Assembly: GCF_000369805.1 (NCBI RefSeq)
Contig: NZ_KB850224.1
Location: forward strand, 2,735,287 to 2,799,286
DNA: 64,000 nucleotides
Reading direction: 5' to 3'
DNA from: Acinetobacter sp. NIPH 2100
Lineage (GTDB): Bacteria; Pseudomonadota; Gammaproteobacteria; Pseudomonadales; Moraxellaceae
Every line of letters starts with the position of its first letter. The stretch's first letter is position 1. The translations under genes were made by a program, and so were the position numbers. The notes beneath the pieces are model-generated. The model had not been told where the DNA came from. It searched no databases and worked only from the letters and a program-made list of their open reading frames with translations. Positions 39,601 through 47,466 of this stretch are shown in pieces.

Positions 39601-39857
39601 CCGTGTTTCAGAACCAATAAACGATCACCTTCCACCGCACGCATATCTGTTGCGGAGAGTAAGTCTTCAAGTGAGTCTAAACTACTTGCATCCAGATAAC
39701 CTGAACCAACTTGCTTTGAAGATGAAGTTTTACTTGATTGAGGTGTTGAAGAACAACCTGTGGTGATTCCCAACGCAACGAGAGCAGAAGTGAGTACAGT
39801 AATTTTGAATAATGATGTTGCAGATGTTTGCGACACCAATGTGCTCGATTTATACAT
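36606..39857 (-). CDS. mltD: membrane-bound lytic murein transglycosylase D with eight LysM domains
   Basis: A 1083-aa lipoprotein, more than twice the length of E. coli MltD. A signal region ends in ITTGC (lipidated Cys 35). The goose-lysozyme-like catalytic domain (about 130-290) has the active-site Glu155 in LLPIIESSYDP, then AAAAGLWQFIPSTG and ALAAYNAGPGR. A Ser/Thr/Pro-rich linker follows. Eight LysM repeats are recognisable between about 585 and 1083, each starting like YVVQSGDSL. It cleaves glycan strands forming 1,6-anhydro ends. Its stop codon is six bases from yejA, so it may lead the peptide-importer operon. Confidence 0.93.
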   Translation of the reverse strand: MYKSSTLVSQTSATSLFKITVLTSALVALGITTGCSSTPQSSKTSSSKQVGSGYLDASSLDSLEDLLSATDMRAVEGDRLLVLKHGDVWKRMTVGFKMDLNHWDSRIEAQRSWFISRQPYLDRLSARASRYLYHTVKEAERRGMPTELALLPIIESSYDPAATSSAAAAGLWQFIPSTGRIYGLQQTSLYDGRRDVVESTRAAYEFFGSLYNQFGSWELALAAYNAGPGRIQQAINRNRAAGLPTDYWSLKLPQETMNYVPRFLAVAQIIKNPGNYGVSLPPIANRPHFREVSLSGPMELNQISSITGLSRAELYALNPAYRGESVDPMSPMRILIPADLSPSIDAKLRSGKASSGGFWASNKTPPAMNNNPLSSSTTIRTTTNSGQSITTSTATPPNLTASNTTRPTSSISTSKVNTPRGSDALASFAAGADVPSAPRIPVAITPAANVKPVKIEPPISSKEREQITAAIKVEGKKETVAQVLEPQATQAEKDQVVAEIKAIAPKGTEIVDPFDGKIKLTAIQTSQSVADEKGQEVSRGFSYPKNLVEDTATANSEDAKRNQGKPYIKTDTDVVVVAPKGKRSTYVVQPGDTLAVIAQKNGVNWRDVAKWNQIDPNGTLFVGASLYLYDAKPEAPKAAEKPESYVVQSGDSLTNLASRFDLSLKQLADYNNLSVTDGLFVGQKLTLIEPKNNSRTTQQTARVTDSKATSTQKVATKSYTVKRGEYLKLIADRYALSNQELADLTSGLTASSSLFVGQKINVPLHEVSQTQETPEPTKSSTKYENVSASTSYKTESYSVQRGDTLSSIATKSKISLSELAELNNLKSNSGVRLGQSLKIPAGSTVPDSYVVQSGDSLNAIAAKYNLQLSYIADLNGLERTSGVRVGQRLKLTGDAPAKTTASNTSKSREETTPDIYTVKSGDTLGNIASRHNLQLDYVAGLNGLTRGSSVRIGQKLKLTGDLPKAETAKVENSRSTPKASAPSRNTEKYAVKAGESLNSIANRFGMSGRELAELNDLKANASLQRGQSISVPKTVSEYKVKRGDTLIGLASRYGLDTGALAEMNDLTPSTQLRIGDVIKVPNL

Positions 39858-40387
39858 AAAAACTTCCAGTCAACTCACGCTAGTTTATTTCTTAAGTAGG
39901 GTCTATTGATATTTAAACATGCATTGCGTTATAGACGCATACGACTCAAACAAGGCATAGGGCAAAGACAATGGCCTCCCCTTGTCAAATTTCACAACCA
40001 AGTTTGGGGAAGTTTTAGCCACAATCAGAGCGAACAGCAAAGCACTGCTTTGAGCGCGACACAAAATTCTTCTGTCATTTGCGCAACGTCAACAGACCTT
40101 AGCCATTGTAGTAAAGCATGTCACTTAGACAAGGCAATAATTTAACGTGATTTGCATGGAAATGTTACAAGAAATTAAAAAAGATGAGTTTTGTAACGTT
40201 CAGAAGCCAAATTTAGCTTTACAATAGCTGTTATTGCCATGGGGATGCTAAAATTCCTAACTCACTTTAGCTCAAGTAAAAGTCTTGTTCTTTTGTTATA
40301 TGCTTAAGTAACACTTGAATATTGACCATCCTTTGCTGCGATTAAAAATATTCAATTTCTTATTCTGCTTATTGTTCAGGTTCAAAT
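39858..40387. other. divergent intergenic region between mltD and the rnhA-dnaQ fusion
   Basis: About 530 bases. It contains an inverted repeat AATGTTACAA / TTGTAACGTT (40161-40200, 9 of 10 matching, 20-base loop). A 79-codon frame at 39906-40145 lacks a ribosome-binding site and protein-like composition, and is judged non-coding. No known small RNA was recognised. Confidence 0.45.
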
Positions 40388-41746
40388 ATGTCACAAACAA
40401 TCACACTTTACATTGATGGCGCATGCAAAGGTAACCCAGGTCTTGGGGGTTGGGGTGCGTATGTCATTACCGAACAAGGTGAACATAAGCTGTTTGGTGG
40501 TGAACCTGAAACAACCAATAACCGCATGGAACTCCAAGCCGCAATCGAAGGTGTCTCTTTTTGCCCTATCGATGCCCGTTTAATTATTTGGACAGACTCC
40601 AATTATGTAAAACAAGGCATTACTGAGTGGATTCACGGTTGGAAAAAGAAAAACTGGAAAGATGTTAAAAACCCTGATTTATGGCAAAAACTCGATGCTG
40701 TCTGTGCCAACCGTGAGATTGAATGGCACTGGATTAAAGGCCACGCTGGACATGCAGGTAACGAAATGGCAGACCAATTGGCGAATTTGGGTGCAGAACA
40801 AACGGCTCAACAACTCAAATCTTCGACACAGGCTAACGCTGATACAAAAAAGCCTGAATCCGATTGGCTCTTAAATGACCCTTTCGGATTAGATCTTGAT
40901 GTTGATACAGACGAAATGATTGAAGAATCAGAACCTGAAGAAATCATGGATAATATGGACGAAAATGCAGTATCGGCTGAAGTAGTAACAGCAGCTTCGC
41001 CAACAAATCAGCACCCGAACATTGTCATTACTGAAGCCAAAGTACATCTTCAAGGCCCTCGCCAGCTCATTCTCGATACGGAAACTACAGGTTTTTATTA
41101 CCAAGACGGCGACCGTATTATTGAAGTCGGTGCGATCGAAATGATCAACCGCAAGCTCACGGGCAGTTCAATTCATATCTATATCAATCCAGAAAAACCC
41201 GTCGGGGATTCTGAAAATGTGCATGGTATTAGCGATGACTTTTTAAAGGACAAACCGAAATACGCAGAAATTTCTGATGTTCTGTTTGACTACTTAAAGG
41301 GTGCTGAAATTATCGCGCATAACGCGACCTTCGATATGAACTTCTTGGATATGGAGTTCAAACGCACTGGATTGCTTCCGCTTTCAGAGGTCTGCGAAGT
41401 CACTGATACCTTGGCACTGGCTAAAAATAAACACCCTGGGCAAAAGAACTCATTGGATGCTCTGGTACGCCGTTATGAAATTCCAGCGCGAGATCGTACC
41501 TTCCATGGCGCCTTACTCGATGCTGAAATCTTAGCCGATGTTTACCTTGCGATGACGGGTGGGCAAGTCTCCTTTGATATGGATGCCCTTTCGCAAGCAG
41601 AACAAAATCAGAATAAATCGACCCGATCTCGTGTCCAAGTTGACTTAGCTGTGATTCAGCCTTCCGAACATGAATTAAATGAACATGAGACGTGGGTCAA
41701 ACAATTCGAACAAAAACATGGAGAGCCTTGCCTTTTCGCAAAATAA
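40388..41746 (+). CDS. fusion of ribonuclease HI and DNA polymerase III epsilon (proofreading) subunit
   Basis: A 452-aa fusion. The N-terminal RNase HI domain (1-135) keeps D10, E48, D70 and D129, with the TDSNYV and GNEMADQLA motifs. An acidic, Ala/Thr/Glu-rich linker spans about 140-220. The DnaQ exonuclease domain (about 222-395) keeps D230 and E232 in LDTETTGF, D316 in HNATFDMNF, and H373 and D378 in FHGALLDAE. QVSFDM near 393 takes the place of the beta-clamp motif. In E. coli rnhA and dnaQ are separate divergent neighbours. The product should remove RNA from hybrids and proofread replication errors, tying RNase HI to the replisome. Confidence 0.96.
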   Translation: MSQTITLYIDGACKGNPGLGGWGAYVITEQGEHKLFGGEPETTNNRMELQAAIEGVSFCPIDARLIIWTDSNYVKQGITEWIHGWKKKNWKDVKNPDLWQKLDAVCANREIEWHWIKGHAGHAGNEMADQLANLGAEQTAQQLKSSTQANADTKKPESDWLLNDPFGLDLDVDTDEMIEESEPEEIMDNMDENAVSAEVVTAASPTNQHPNIVITEAKVHLQGPRQLILDTETTGFYYQDGDRIIEVGAIEMINRKLTGSSIHIYINPEKPVGDSENVHGISDDFLKDKPKYAEISDVLFDYLKGAEIIAHNATFDMNFLDMEFKRTGLLPLSEVCEVTDTLALAKNKHPGQKNSLDALVRRYEIPARDRTFHGALLDAEILADVYLAMTGGQVSFDMDALSQAEQNQNKSTRSRVQVDLAVIQPSEHELNEHETWVKQFEQKHGEPCLFAK

Positions 41747-41816
41747 ATTTTCCAGTCAATGTAATTTTTTGTATTTCAAGCCTCTAAAGTTAAGTTATAT
41801 TAACCTTTAAAGATTT

Positions 41817-41839
41817 AGGCCTCCTAAAAAAGGAGGTCC
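41817..41839 (+). promoter_or_regulatory. hairpin that hides an AGGAGG sequence upstream of fimL-like gene
   Basis: CCTCCT-AAAAA-AGGAGG is a perfect stem with a five-base loop and no T run, so it is not a typical terminator. The AGGAGG is followed three bases later by ATG and a five-codon frame (41840-41857, Met-Asp-Ile-Thr-Thr-stop), ending 16 bases before the real gene. Confidence 0.45.
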
Positions 41840-41873
41840 ATGGATATAACAACTTAGGAAAGGTGTAGGTCAT

Positions 41874-43520
41874 ATGTCTTACCAAACCTCGATTCATTTC
41901 GACCCAACGGCATTATTAATAATAAAAAATGAAATCGACAATTCGATTAAATTGGTAGAAACAGCAGTCAATACCCTTGCCGAAGAACAAGCATTACCTT
42001 TCGGGATTGATGATGCACTCAACCAGTTTGAACAATGTACGCAAGTTCTCGCGTTAATTGATATGCCGCATTTATCACAAATTACGCAATACTCTGCTGA
42101 GCTGATGCGCAAAATCATGGCGCAACCGCAGCAAATTCAAACCAATGATGTGATTGCGCTCAGTGAAGGCACCACCATGCTGAAGCGTTATATCGAATTC
42201 ATCTGTTTACGTGAAGTGAAAGTTCCTCAATTCCTGCTCGATACACTGAACCGTTTAGAAAAAGCGCTCGGCAAACCCCTGACCAAAGAAGGTCAAACGG
42301 TCCAGCCTTTGCTTGAGTTCATCACACCGAGTTTTAATTTGCCGCAAGCACCAAGCTTGGAACAATCACAATATATTCATCAGCTTTACAAATTGTGTTT
42401 AAACAAGCTCATTAAGCAATCAGAAACCCCACTTGATCTACAAGGGATCAAATTGGTGGGAGTTTATCTTGCAGGCTTAGCAACGGGTCAACCAAGCCAG
42501 CAATATTGGCAGTTGGTCAATGTCGGTTTAAGCCATATTGATGAGCTCTCAATTACTGAAGCACGCCTACGTACGCTGATTCAAATTGAAACCAATATCG
42601 GTAAATTTTTGGCTCAATCCACCAGCTTTAAAAACACCATTGCCGATCTTGCAGACATATTGTGTATCTGTATTAGCCAAGAAGATGATGTGTCACAACA
42701 TATACGTGATCAACTCAATATTGGTGATGAGTTACTCAGTGATACGCAACTGCAAGTCTTGAGTCGTCATTTATATGGCCCAGACTATGAAACTGTGCAT
42801 ACCATTAGCCAGTTAATGACAGATGAGATGGCTCAAATCCGTAATGAAATTGAGTACAACCATCAAAACATGTCAGCAGAAAAGACGCAGGAACTGCAAC
42901 AAAAATTACATCAACTCTCTAATGTCTTCAAAGTACTGAATTTAAATGAAGCAGCGCGAGAACTCACCCAACAAGCGGAAAAATTAAGCCAACCAAATAC
43001 TTTAACGGATGCGACTTCGGTACAACAGTTAATGAACAGTATTTTGGCTTCAATGAATTCGATCGGGATTTTGGAACGCAATTACACATCTAGTCGTTTA
43101 CAGCTACGTGTCAATAACATGCAAATCTCGCTTGATCGTTTAGATGAAGCGCATAAAGCCCTATTGACTGAAACGAAAACCCTGATTGATACTTTAACGC
43201 AAACTTTGAGTCTCTATGTGCAAGATCCTACAGCACATAGCTTAGAAGCATTGCCAGTGTATCTGAAAGAGCTGGCTGGTGCTGCCCTGTTCTTGGGGAG
43301 TTCGGCACAACAAACCGCTTTACTCGGCGCAGCTCACTTTGCTGAATCGCGCTTGGCACAAAACCAAGCGTTTGATGCAGAGCAGGTCAACTGTATCTTG
43401 AATGTAGTTGCAGGTTTAGATTTACTGGTTGAAAACTTGAAGAACAAGCAACCAGTATTGCAATCTATGTTTGATGTGGCATTATCGAACAGTCAGCAAT
43501 TACAAACTCTAGCCGCATAA
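41874..43520 (+). CDS. fimL: FimL-like protein (ChpA-type Hpt-like N-terminal domain)
   Basis: A 548-aa, all-helical, leucine- and glutamine-rich cytoplasmic protein. The N-terminal part resembles the Hpt-like regions of ChpA and FimL (SIKLVETAVNTLAEEQ, LSQITQYSAELM, ALSEGTTMLKRYIEFICL), but no phosphorylatable His in a normal Hpt motif is evident. In Pseudomonas FimL links the Chp system and FimV to cAMP and type IV pilus control. The stop codon overlaps the nudC start by one base. The call rests on overall resemblance and is moderately sure. Confidence 0.65.
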   Translation: MSYQTSIHFDPTALLIIKNEIDNSIKLVETAVNTLAEEQALPFGIDDALNQFEQCTQVLALIDMPHLSQITQYSAELMRKIMAQPQQIQTNDVIALSEGTTMLKRYIEFICLREVKVPQFLLDTLNRLEKALGKPLTKEGQTVQPLLEFITPSFNLPQAPSLEQSQYIHQLYKLCLNKLIKQSETPLDLQGIKLVGVYLAGLATGQPSQQYWQLVNVGLSHIDELSITEARLRTLIQIETNIGKFLAQSTSFKNTIADLADILCICISQEDDVSQHIRDQLNIGDELLSDTQLQVLSRHLYGPDYETVHTISQLMTDEMAQIRNEIEYNHQNMSAEKTQELQQKLHQLSNVFKVLNLNEAARELTQQAEKLSQPNTLTDATSVQQLMNSILASMNSIGILERNYTSSRLQLRVNNMQISLDRLDEAHKALLTETKTLIDTLTQTLSLYVQDPTAHSLEALPVYLKELAGAALFLGSSAQQTALLGAAHFAESRLAQNQAFDAEQVNCILNVVAGLDLLVENLKNKQPVLQSMFDVALSNSQQLQTLAA

Positions 43521-44263
43521 TGACCCAACTATCACTTGCTTATATTTTTCAGCACCAAAAACTGTTAGTCGACCAAAACTTACAACTGCCACAGGTTGAA
43601 AAATTAGCAAGTGACCTGCCCATTCATCACAATGATCAGGTCATCGCACGTGATTTACTTGAAGATGAAGTGATTCCCGAAGGTTATCAACTCATTCCAA
43701 TTCGGGAACTCATTCAAACTTGGTCAAGCAGTGACTTTTTACAAGCCAGTCGTGCAGTGCAGTTGCTCGAATGGCGACGTAACCACAAATTCTGTAGCCA
43801 CTGTGGTCATGCAACTGAAATTCACCCGAAAGAATATGCAATGGTTTGCCCAAGTTGTGCTTACCATCAATACCCACGTGTGCAGCCTTGTATCATTACC
43901 ATTATCACCAAAGGTAATGATGAGATTCTGCTTGCCAAATCAGCACATAACAAAAGTAATATGCATGGCTTGATTGCTGGTTTTGTCGAAGTGGGTGAAA
44001 CATTGGAAGAAGCCGTGCAACGAGAAGCGTTTGAAGAAGTCGGGCTCAAACTTAAAAATATTCGTTATATGTCGAGCCAACCATGGCCTTTTCCAAGTAA
44101 TTTAATGATTGCCTTCCATGCTGAATATGATTCAGGTGATATTCAGTTACAGCTCGAAGAAATCAGCGAAGCGGCATTTTTTAAGTTTGATCAACTCCCC
44201 GAAATTCCGTTTAAAGGCAGTATTGCCCATAGCATGATCATGCAAATTATTGACAATGCATAA
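43520..44263 (+). CDS. nudC: NAD+ diphosphatase / RNA NAD-decapping hydrolase
   Basis: A 247-aa Nudix enzyme. A four-Cys zinc ribbon is visible in FCSHCGH and VCPSCAYHQYPR, the Nudix box in GFVEVGETLEEAVQREAFEEVG, and the NudC-specific SQPWPFPSNLM follows it. It hydrolyses NADH/NAD and removes NAD caps from RNA 5' ends. It is translationally coupled to the fimL-like gene. Confidence 0.95.
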   Translation: MTQLSLAYIFQHQKLLVDQNLQLPQVEKLASDLPIHHNDQVIARDLLEDEVIPEGYQLIPIRELIQTWSSSDFLQASRAVQLLEWRRNHKFCSHCGHATEIHPKEYAMVCPSCAYHQYPRVQPCIITIITKGNDEILLAKSAHNKSNMHGLIAGFVEVGETLEEAVQREAFEEVGLKLKNIRYMSSQPWPFPSNLMIAFHAEYDSGDIQLQLEEISEAAFFKFDQLPEIPFKGSIAHSMIMQIIDNA

Positions 44264-44324
44264 ACTAAGCTTGGTCCAAAGCATCTTAATCAGTCGAACT
44301 GTTTTACCTTTAAAATGCGTCCCA

Positions 44325-44828
44325 TCAATCTGCATGTATATCTTCAATAATCGTTTTCATTTGCTGTGAATCAACTGACAAAGCGTCTGATAAATATTTT
44401 AAGGTACATCTAACTTTTTCATCAGACCATTGTCGGTAAAACATAATCCTTAATGCTTGCTGAATAACCCAATCACGTGCTTGTTTATCTAGAAAATCTG
44501 AAATATTCAATAGTTGTGAAGAAATTGAATCCAGCCCTCTGATAGAAACCATTTTGAGGGTCTGTTCAGCTAATTTTTGCTGTGCAAGTGGATAAGCGCT
44601 AAACAATTGTTGTATGACAGGATAAAGTACTTCTTCACATTGCCCTTCTTCATTACGAGCTAAAAAATGAAATAGATTTGCCAATGTTGCAGGTACCACT
44701 TCCTGAGGAAATGTCCCAGATTCGAGTGGTTGCGGCTGTAATGATAAAAAGTGAATGCTCTCCTTCTCGTGCATTAAACCCTCTGCCCAATTTTTTACAT
44801 CGTTATTGTTATCCGTGTTCCCCACCAT
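44325..44828 (-). CDS. hypothetical soluble protein, 167 aa
   Basis: Not recognised. An all-helical-looking protein without a signal peptide or membrane segment; its middle part (PATLANLFHFLARNEEGQCEEVL) resembles HEAT-like helical repeats only loosely. A purine-rich region (GAGGTTGAGGGG) precedes the ATG. It is convergent with nudC and divergent from the small Xre regulator. Confidence 0.6.
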   Translation of the reverse strand: MVGNTDNNNDVKNWAEGLMHEKESIHFLSLQPQPLESGTFPQEVVPATLANLFHFLARNEEGQCEEVLYPVIQQLFSAYPLAQQKLAEQTLKMVSIRGLDSISSQLLNISDFLDKQARDWVIQQALRIMFYRQWSDEKVRCTLKYLSDALSVDSQQMKTIIEDIHAD

Positions 44829-44980
44829 GTCCCCTCAACCTCTATTTGGAAGATAAAAATGTTTGCGGTCATGATTCTTCATTTCCATTTTCTGATTCTG
44901 GAACACGTTTAAACCATTGGATTTTTTATTGACCTTTAACTCAGATCGCACAAGCTTCATGTATTACTCCACATATTTTT

Positions 44981-45024
44981 GTACCTATTTTGGGTAATTC
45001 AGTCAATTTACCATAAATAGGTAC
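44981..45024. promoter_or_regulatory. 44-bp near-palindromic operator at the Xre regulator gene
   Basis: The outer arms GTACCTATTT and AAATAGGTAC match perfectly, and inner arms GGTAATT / AATTTACC extend the symmetry to a five-base centre. It ends one base before the regulator start codon at 45026. This is the expected layout of an autorepression site, probably bound by two dimers. Confidence 0.7.
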
Positions 45025-45025
45025 A

Positions 45026-45289
45026 ATGACAAGTAGCATTCATACCAAAGAAATGAACATTTTGTGCCATTGGCTTAAAAGTCAGCGCAAAATACAGAAA
45101 TTAACCATGCGTGAATTAGCGACACGCATGGACAAACCCCATTCATATGTACAAAAGGTAGAGCAAGGTGAACGACGATTAGATGTGATCGAATATATTT
45201 GGTATTGCAATGCGTTAAACGTTGATCCACAAACTGGAATCCATCTTATTCTTGAAAATATACAATCTGCTGTTAAAAAAGAATCTTAG
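45026..45289 (+). CDS. small Xre/Cro-type DNA-binding protein
   Basis: An 87-aa protein that is almost entirely one helix-turn-helix domain (about 15-75): LTMRELATRMDKPHSYVQKVEQGERRLDVIEYIWYCNAL matches the HTH_3 pattern. The start is only one base behind a large palindrome; a second possible ATG lies at 45053, so the mRNA could be nearly leaderless. It is probably an autoregulator. Targets are unknown; no partner toxin is adjacent, although the hypothetical protein on the other strand could be controlled from the same region. Confidence 0.85.
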   Translation: MTSSIHTKEMNILCHWLKSQRKIQKLTMRELATRMDKPHSYVQKVEQGERRLDVIEYIWYCNALNVDPQTGIHLILENIQSAVKKES

Positions 45290-45330
45290 GAAAAGGAACA
45301 GTAGAACTTTACTAATACAAAACTAAAAGA

Positions 45331-45368
45331 AAAAAACCGACGTCTATTTGTTAGAAGTCGGTTTTTTT
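45331..45368. terminator. bidirectional terminator
   Basis: AAAAAACCGAC pairs with GTCGGTTTTTT around a loop of about 15 bases, between the convergent Xre and alpha/beta hydrolase genes. Confidence 0.85.
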
Positions 45369-45391
45369 ATTCATCATCTATGACTGATCGT

Positions 45392-46264
45392 CTAAGGATC
45401 TAAGGCTTCATCCAAGAAATGTAAGATGGTCCGCTTAGTTTTGAAATAATGACTCATCAAGCTCGCTAGTGTTGCGACAATGGTAATATGCCCTGTCTTT
45501 GGAATTACAGCGATATGACTGTGATTGCCTTTTTCTCTAAGCGCCTTATCCAGATCAAAACTATTCTCTTTGCCAACCAACTGATCTTGTTCAGCCATCA
45601 ATAAATAATGCTTAATCTGATTCGGCTCAATAAAATAGTACGGCATCACTTGTTGGTACGACACTTTCTGATCAAAAGCATGTTCAGCTAGTGGATCACC
45701 TTTGTAATTAAAGTGATAAGGCCCGGCCATACCCACAATTGCTCTGATATTTTCTTTGTATTTAAAATTTTGTGAATAAGCAGAATACACCACAGACATC
45801 ACATTAAATGCCCCCGCAGAGTGACCCATTAAAATGATATTGTCGGTCGAAATATTGAGCTTGGCTTGATTCTGGTTTAAATAATGAATGGCTTGAGCAA
45901 TGTCATCAATAAAAGTTGGAAAAATATGCTCAGGCGCAAGATGGTAGTTAATCACTGCAACATCATAACCTTCACGGGCAAAGGTTTCCCCGATAAACAG
46001 ATACTCACGTTTGTTGCCATGCTGCCAAGAACCGCCATGTACAAATATGATAAGCGGTCTTTGCTTTTTAGGGCTTTTAGTTCGATAAAGATCCAAACGC
46101 TGTCTTGCTTTCAATCCATAGGCAAGATGCTCTTCTTTTTCAAAGGTATCTTTTGGCGTAAGGTAATTGATCGAATAACTGGCAAAATCATAAAGGCGAA
46201 ACTCCTGATAAAGAGTTTTCGCCTTTATTACATTTTCTTGTACTTGTTGAATAAGTTGCTTCAT
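45392..46264 (-). CDS. alpha/beta hydrolase (esterase, HSL/BD-FAE-like)
   Basis: A 290-aa cytoplasmic hydrolase without a signal peptide. The oxyanion motif FVHGGSW (about 74), the nucleophile GHSAG (about 146), an acid residue in LLMAEQDQLVG and the catalytic His in KTGHITI are visible. It lies three bases behind the BON-domain lipoprotein gene and closes the lpoA-yraN operon. Substrate unknown. Confidence 0.85.
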   Translation of the reverse strand: MKQLIQQVQENVIKAKTLYQEFRLYDFASYSINYLTPKDTFEKEEHLAYGLKARQRLDLYRTKSPKKQRPLIIFVHGGSWQHGNKREYLFIGETFAREGYDVAVINYHLAPEHIFPTFIDDIAQAIHYLNQNQAKLNISTDNIILMGHSAGAFNVMSVVYSAYSQNFKYKENIRAIVGMAGPYHFNYKGDPLAEHAFDQKVSYQQVMPYYFIEPNQIKHYLLMAEQDQLVGKENSFDLDKALREKGNHSHIAVIPKTGHITIVATLASLMSHYFKTKRTILHFLDEALDP

Positions 46265-46267
46265 AAA

Positions 46268-46978
46268 TTAAGGATTAGTTGGAGTAATGGTCGCAGGTTC
46301 CGCCTGATCAGGATCAATTGCAACAGGTGTCTCAACTAAAGGCTGTGTCGTCGCAGTACCCACCATTGGTGTTGCTGCTGTTGAACTAGCGACAGTGCCT
46401 GAAGCTTGATCCGTATTGTCAATGAGTGTCACAATTTTAGTCACATTTCCAACTTTTTGTAAGACGTCATCTAAATCTCTTGATTCAGCGGTATTTAAAC
46501 GCCCCATCACATACAACACACCATTTTCAGTATGTACCAGAACTTTACTATCCGAAACAACGGGTGCTTTCATCAGCAAACCACGAGTATTCGCAGTTAC
46601 CGTTGCATCTTGCATAATGGTGTTATAACCCACCTTATCGCCAACCGTAATGTAGTTATGTACGGCTTTAACATCAGACATTGAACGCAAGTTATCTTCA
46701 GCCAGTTGTTTTAAATAAGGATCAGGTACTTGCCCTGTCAATAAAATATTGCTGTGGAAGCTTTCAATGTTAATACGCGACTGTTTAAAACGATGATCTA
46801 ATTTATACAAATTGATATTTGCAGTACGCTTGATTGAAGAATCAATAAAAATCTGCCCGAGACTACGCTCACCACTATTCGTACCAACAGGTGAACTTCC
46901 TGTGCCGCCAGAAATAAAACTCGCACACCCTGATAAACTTGCAGCGCAAAGCAACGTAATCGATAACCGTTTTAACAC
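46268..46978 (-). CDS. dolP: BON-domain lipoprotein, DolP (YraP)-like
   Basis: A 236-aa outer membrane lipoprotein. The GTG at 46978 with GGGAG upstream yields the signal peptide VLKRLSITLLCAASLSGC; the longer ATG start would bury it. Two BON domains follow (about 50-120 and 125-190), the second with VLVHTENGVLYVMGRL. A Thr/Pro/Ala-rich tail of about 50 residues is extra compared with E. coli DolP. DolP supports outer membrane integrity and BAM. Its place behind lpoA-yraN matches E. coli gene order. Confidence 0.85.
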   Translation of the reverse strand: MLKRLSITLLCAASLSGCASFISGGTGSSPVGTNSGERSLGQIFIDSSIKRTANINLYKLDHRFKQSRINIESFHSNILLTGQVPDPYLKQLAEDNLRSMSDVKAVHNYITVGDKVGYNTIMQDATVTANTRGLLMKAPVVSDSKVLVHTENGVLYVMGRLNTAESRDLDDVLQKVGNVTKIVTLIDNTDQASGTVASSTAATPMVGTATTQPLVETPVAIDPDQAEPATITPTNP

Positions 46979-47049
46979 TTGGCAAGACTCCCTATCCACA
47001 AACAAATTTGTTCAATTTTCAATATTTAGCTTCCCTCTAGACTCATCAA

Positions 47050-47454
47050 TCAATCTAAAGTAAATGCATGCTTAATCCATTGCTGATCATACTGCAATTT
47101 TGAAAAATCTGGTTGTACTGTTTTTGCAATTTTCTGTGGAAAATCAAAACAAATCACATCAAAACGACAATCAAAGTCATAATAATGTGGATATTTTTGT
47201 AAAAACAATTGAGCTGTCTTAATTATTTTACGTTGCTGAGTCAAGGAAATAACTTCACAAGCTTCAGCATAACTCCCTGCTGATCTGGCTTTGACTTCTA
47301 CAAACACCAGTTCATTGTCCTTTTGAACAATTAAATCAATTTCACCATAACGTGAGTGATAGTTTCGATCTACATATAAATAGTGCTGAGACTGCAATAG
47401 CGCAAGAGCTGTTTGTTCAGCCCATTGCCCTAAGTCATGCTGTTGCTGTGACAT
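47050..47454 (-). CDS. yraN: YraN (UPF0102) family nuclease-like protein
   Basis: A 134-aa protein with the restriction-endonuclease-like core: G-x-x-A-E near the start ([10 protein letters not shown]), then [10 protein letters not shown] and LVFVEVKAR, giving the E...D...ExK residues. Its cellular function is not settled. It follows lpoA by 12 bases, as in E. coli. Confidence 0.92.
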   Translation of the reverse strand: MSQQQHDLGQWAEQTALALLQSQHYLYVDRNYHSRYGEIDLIVQKDNELVFVEVKARSAGSYAEACEVISLTQQRKIIKTAQLFLQKYPHYYDFDCRFDVICFDFPQKIAKTVQPDFSKLQYDQQWIKHAFTLD

Positions 47455-47466
47455 ATTTAATCTATC

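Noticed and set aside
39906..40145. 79-codon gene between mltD and rnhA-dnaQ
   Set aside because: No ribosome-binding site and no recognisable domain; the region is more likely promoter DNA.
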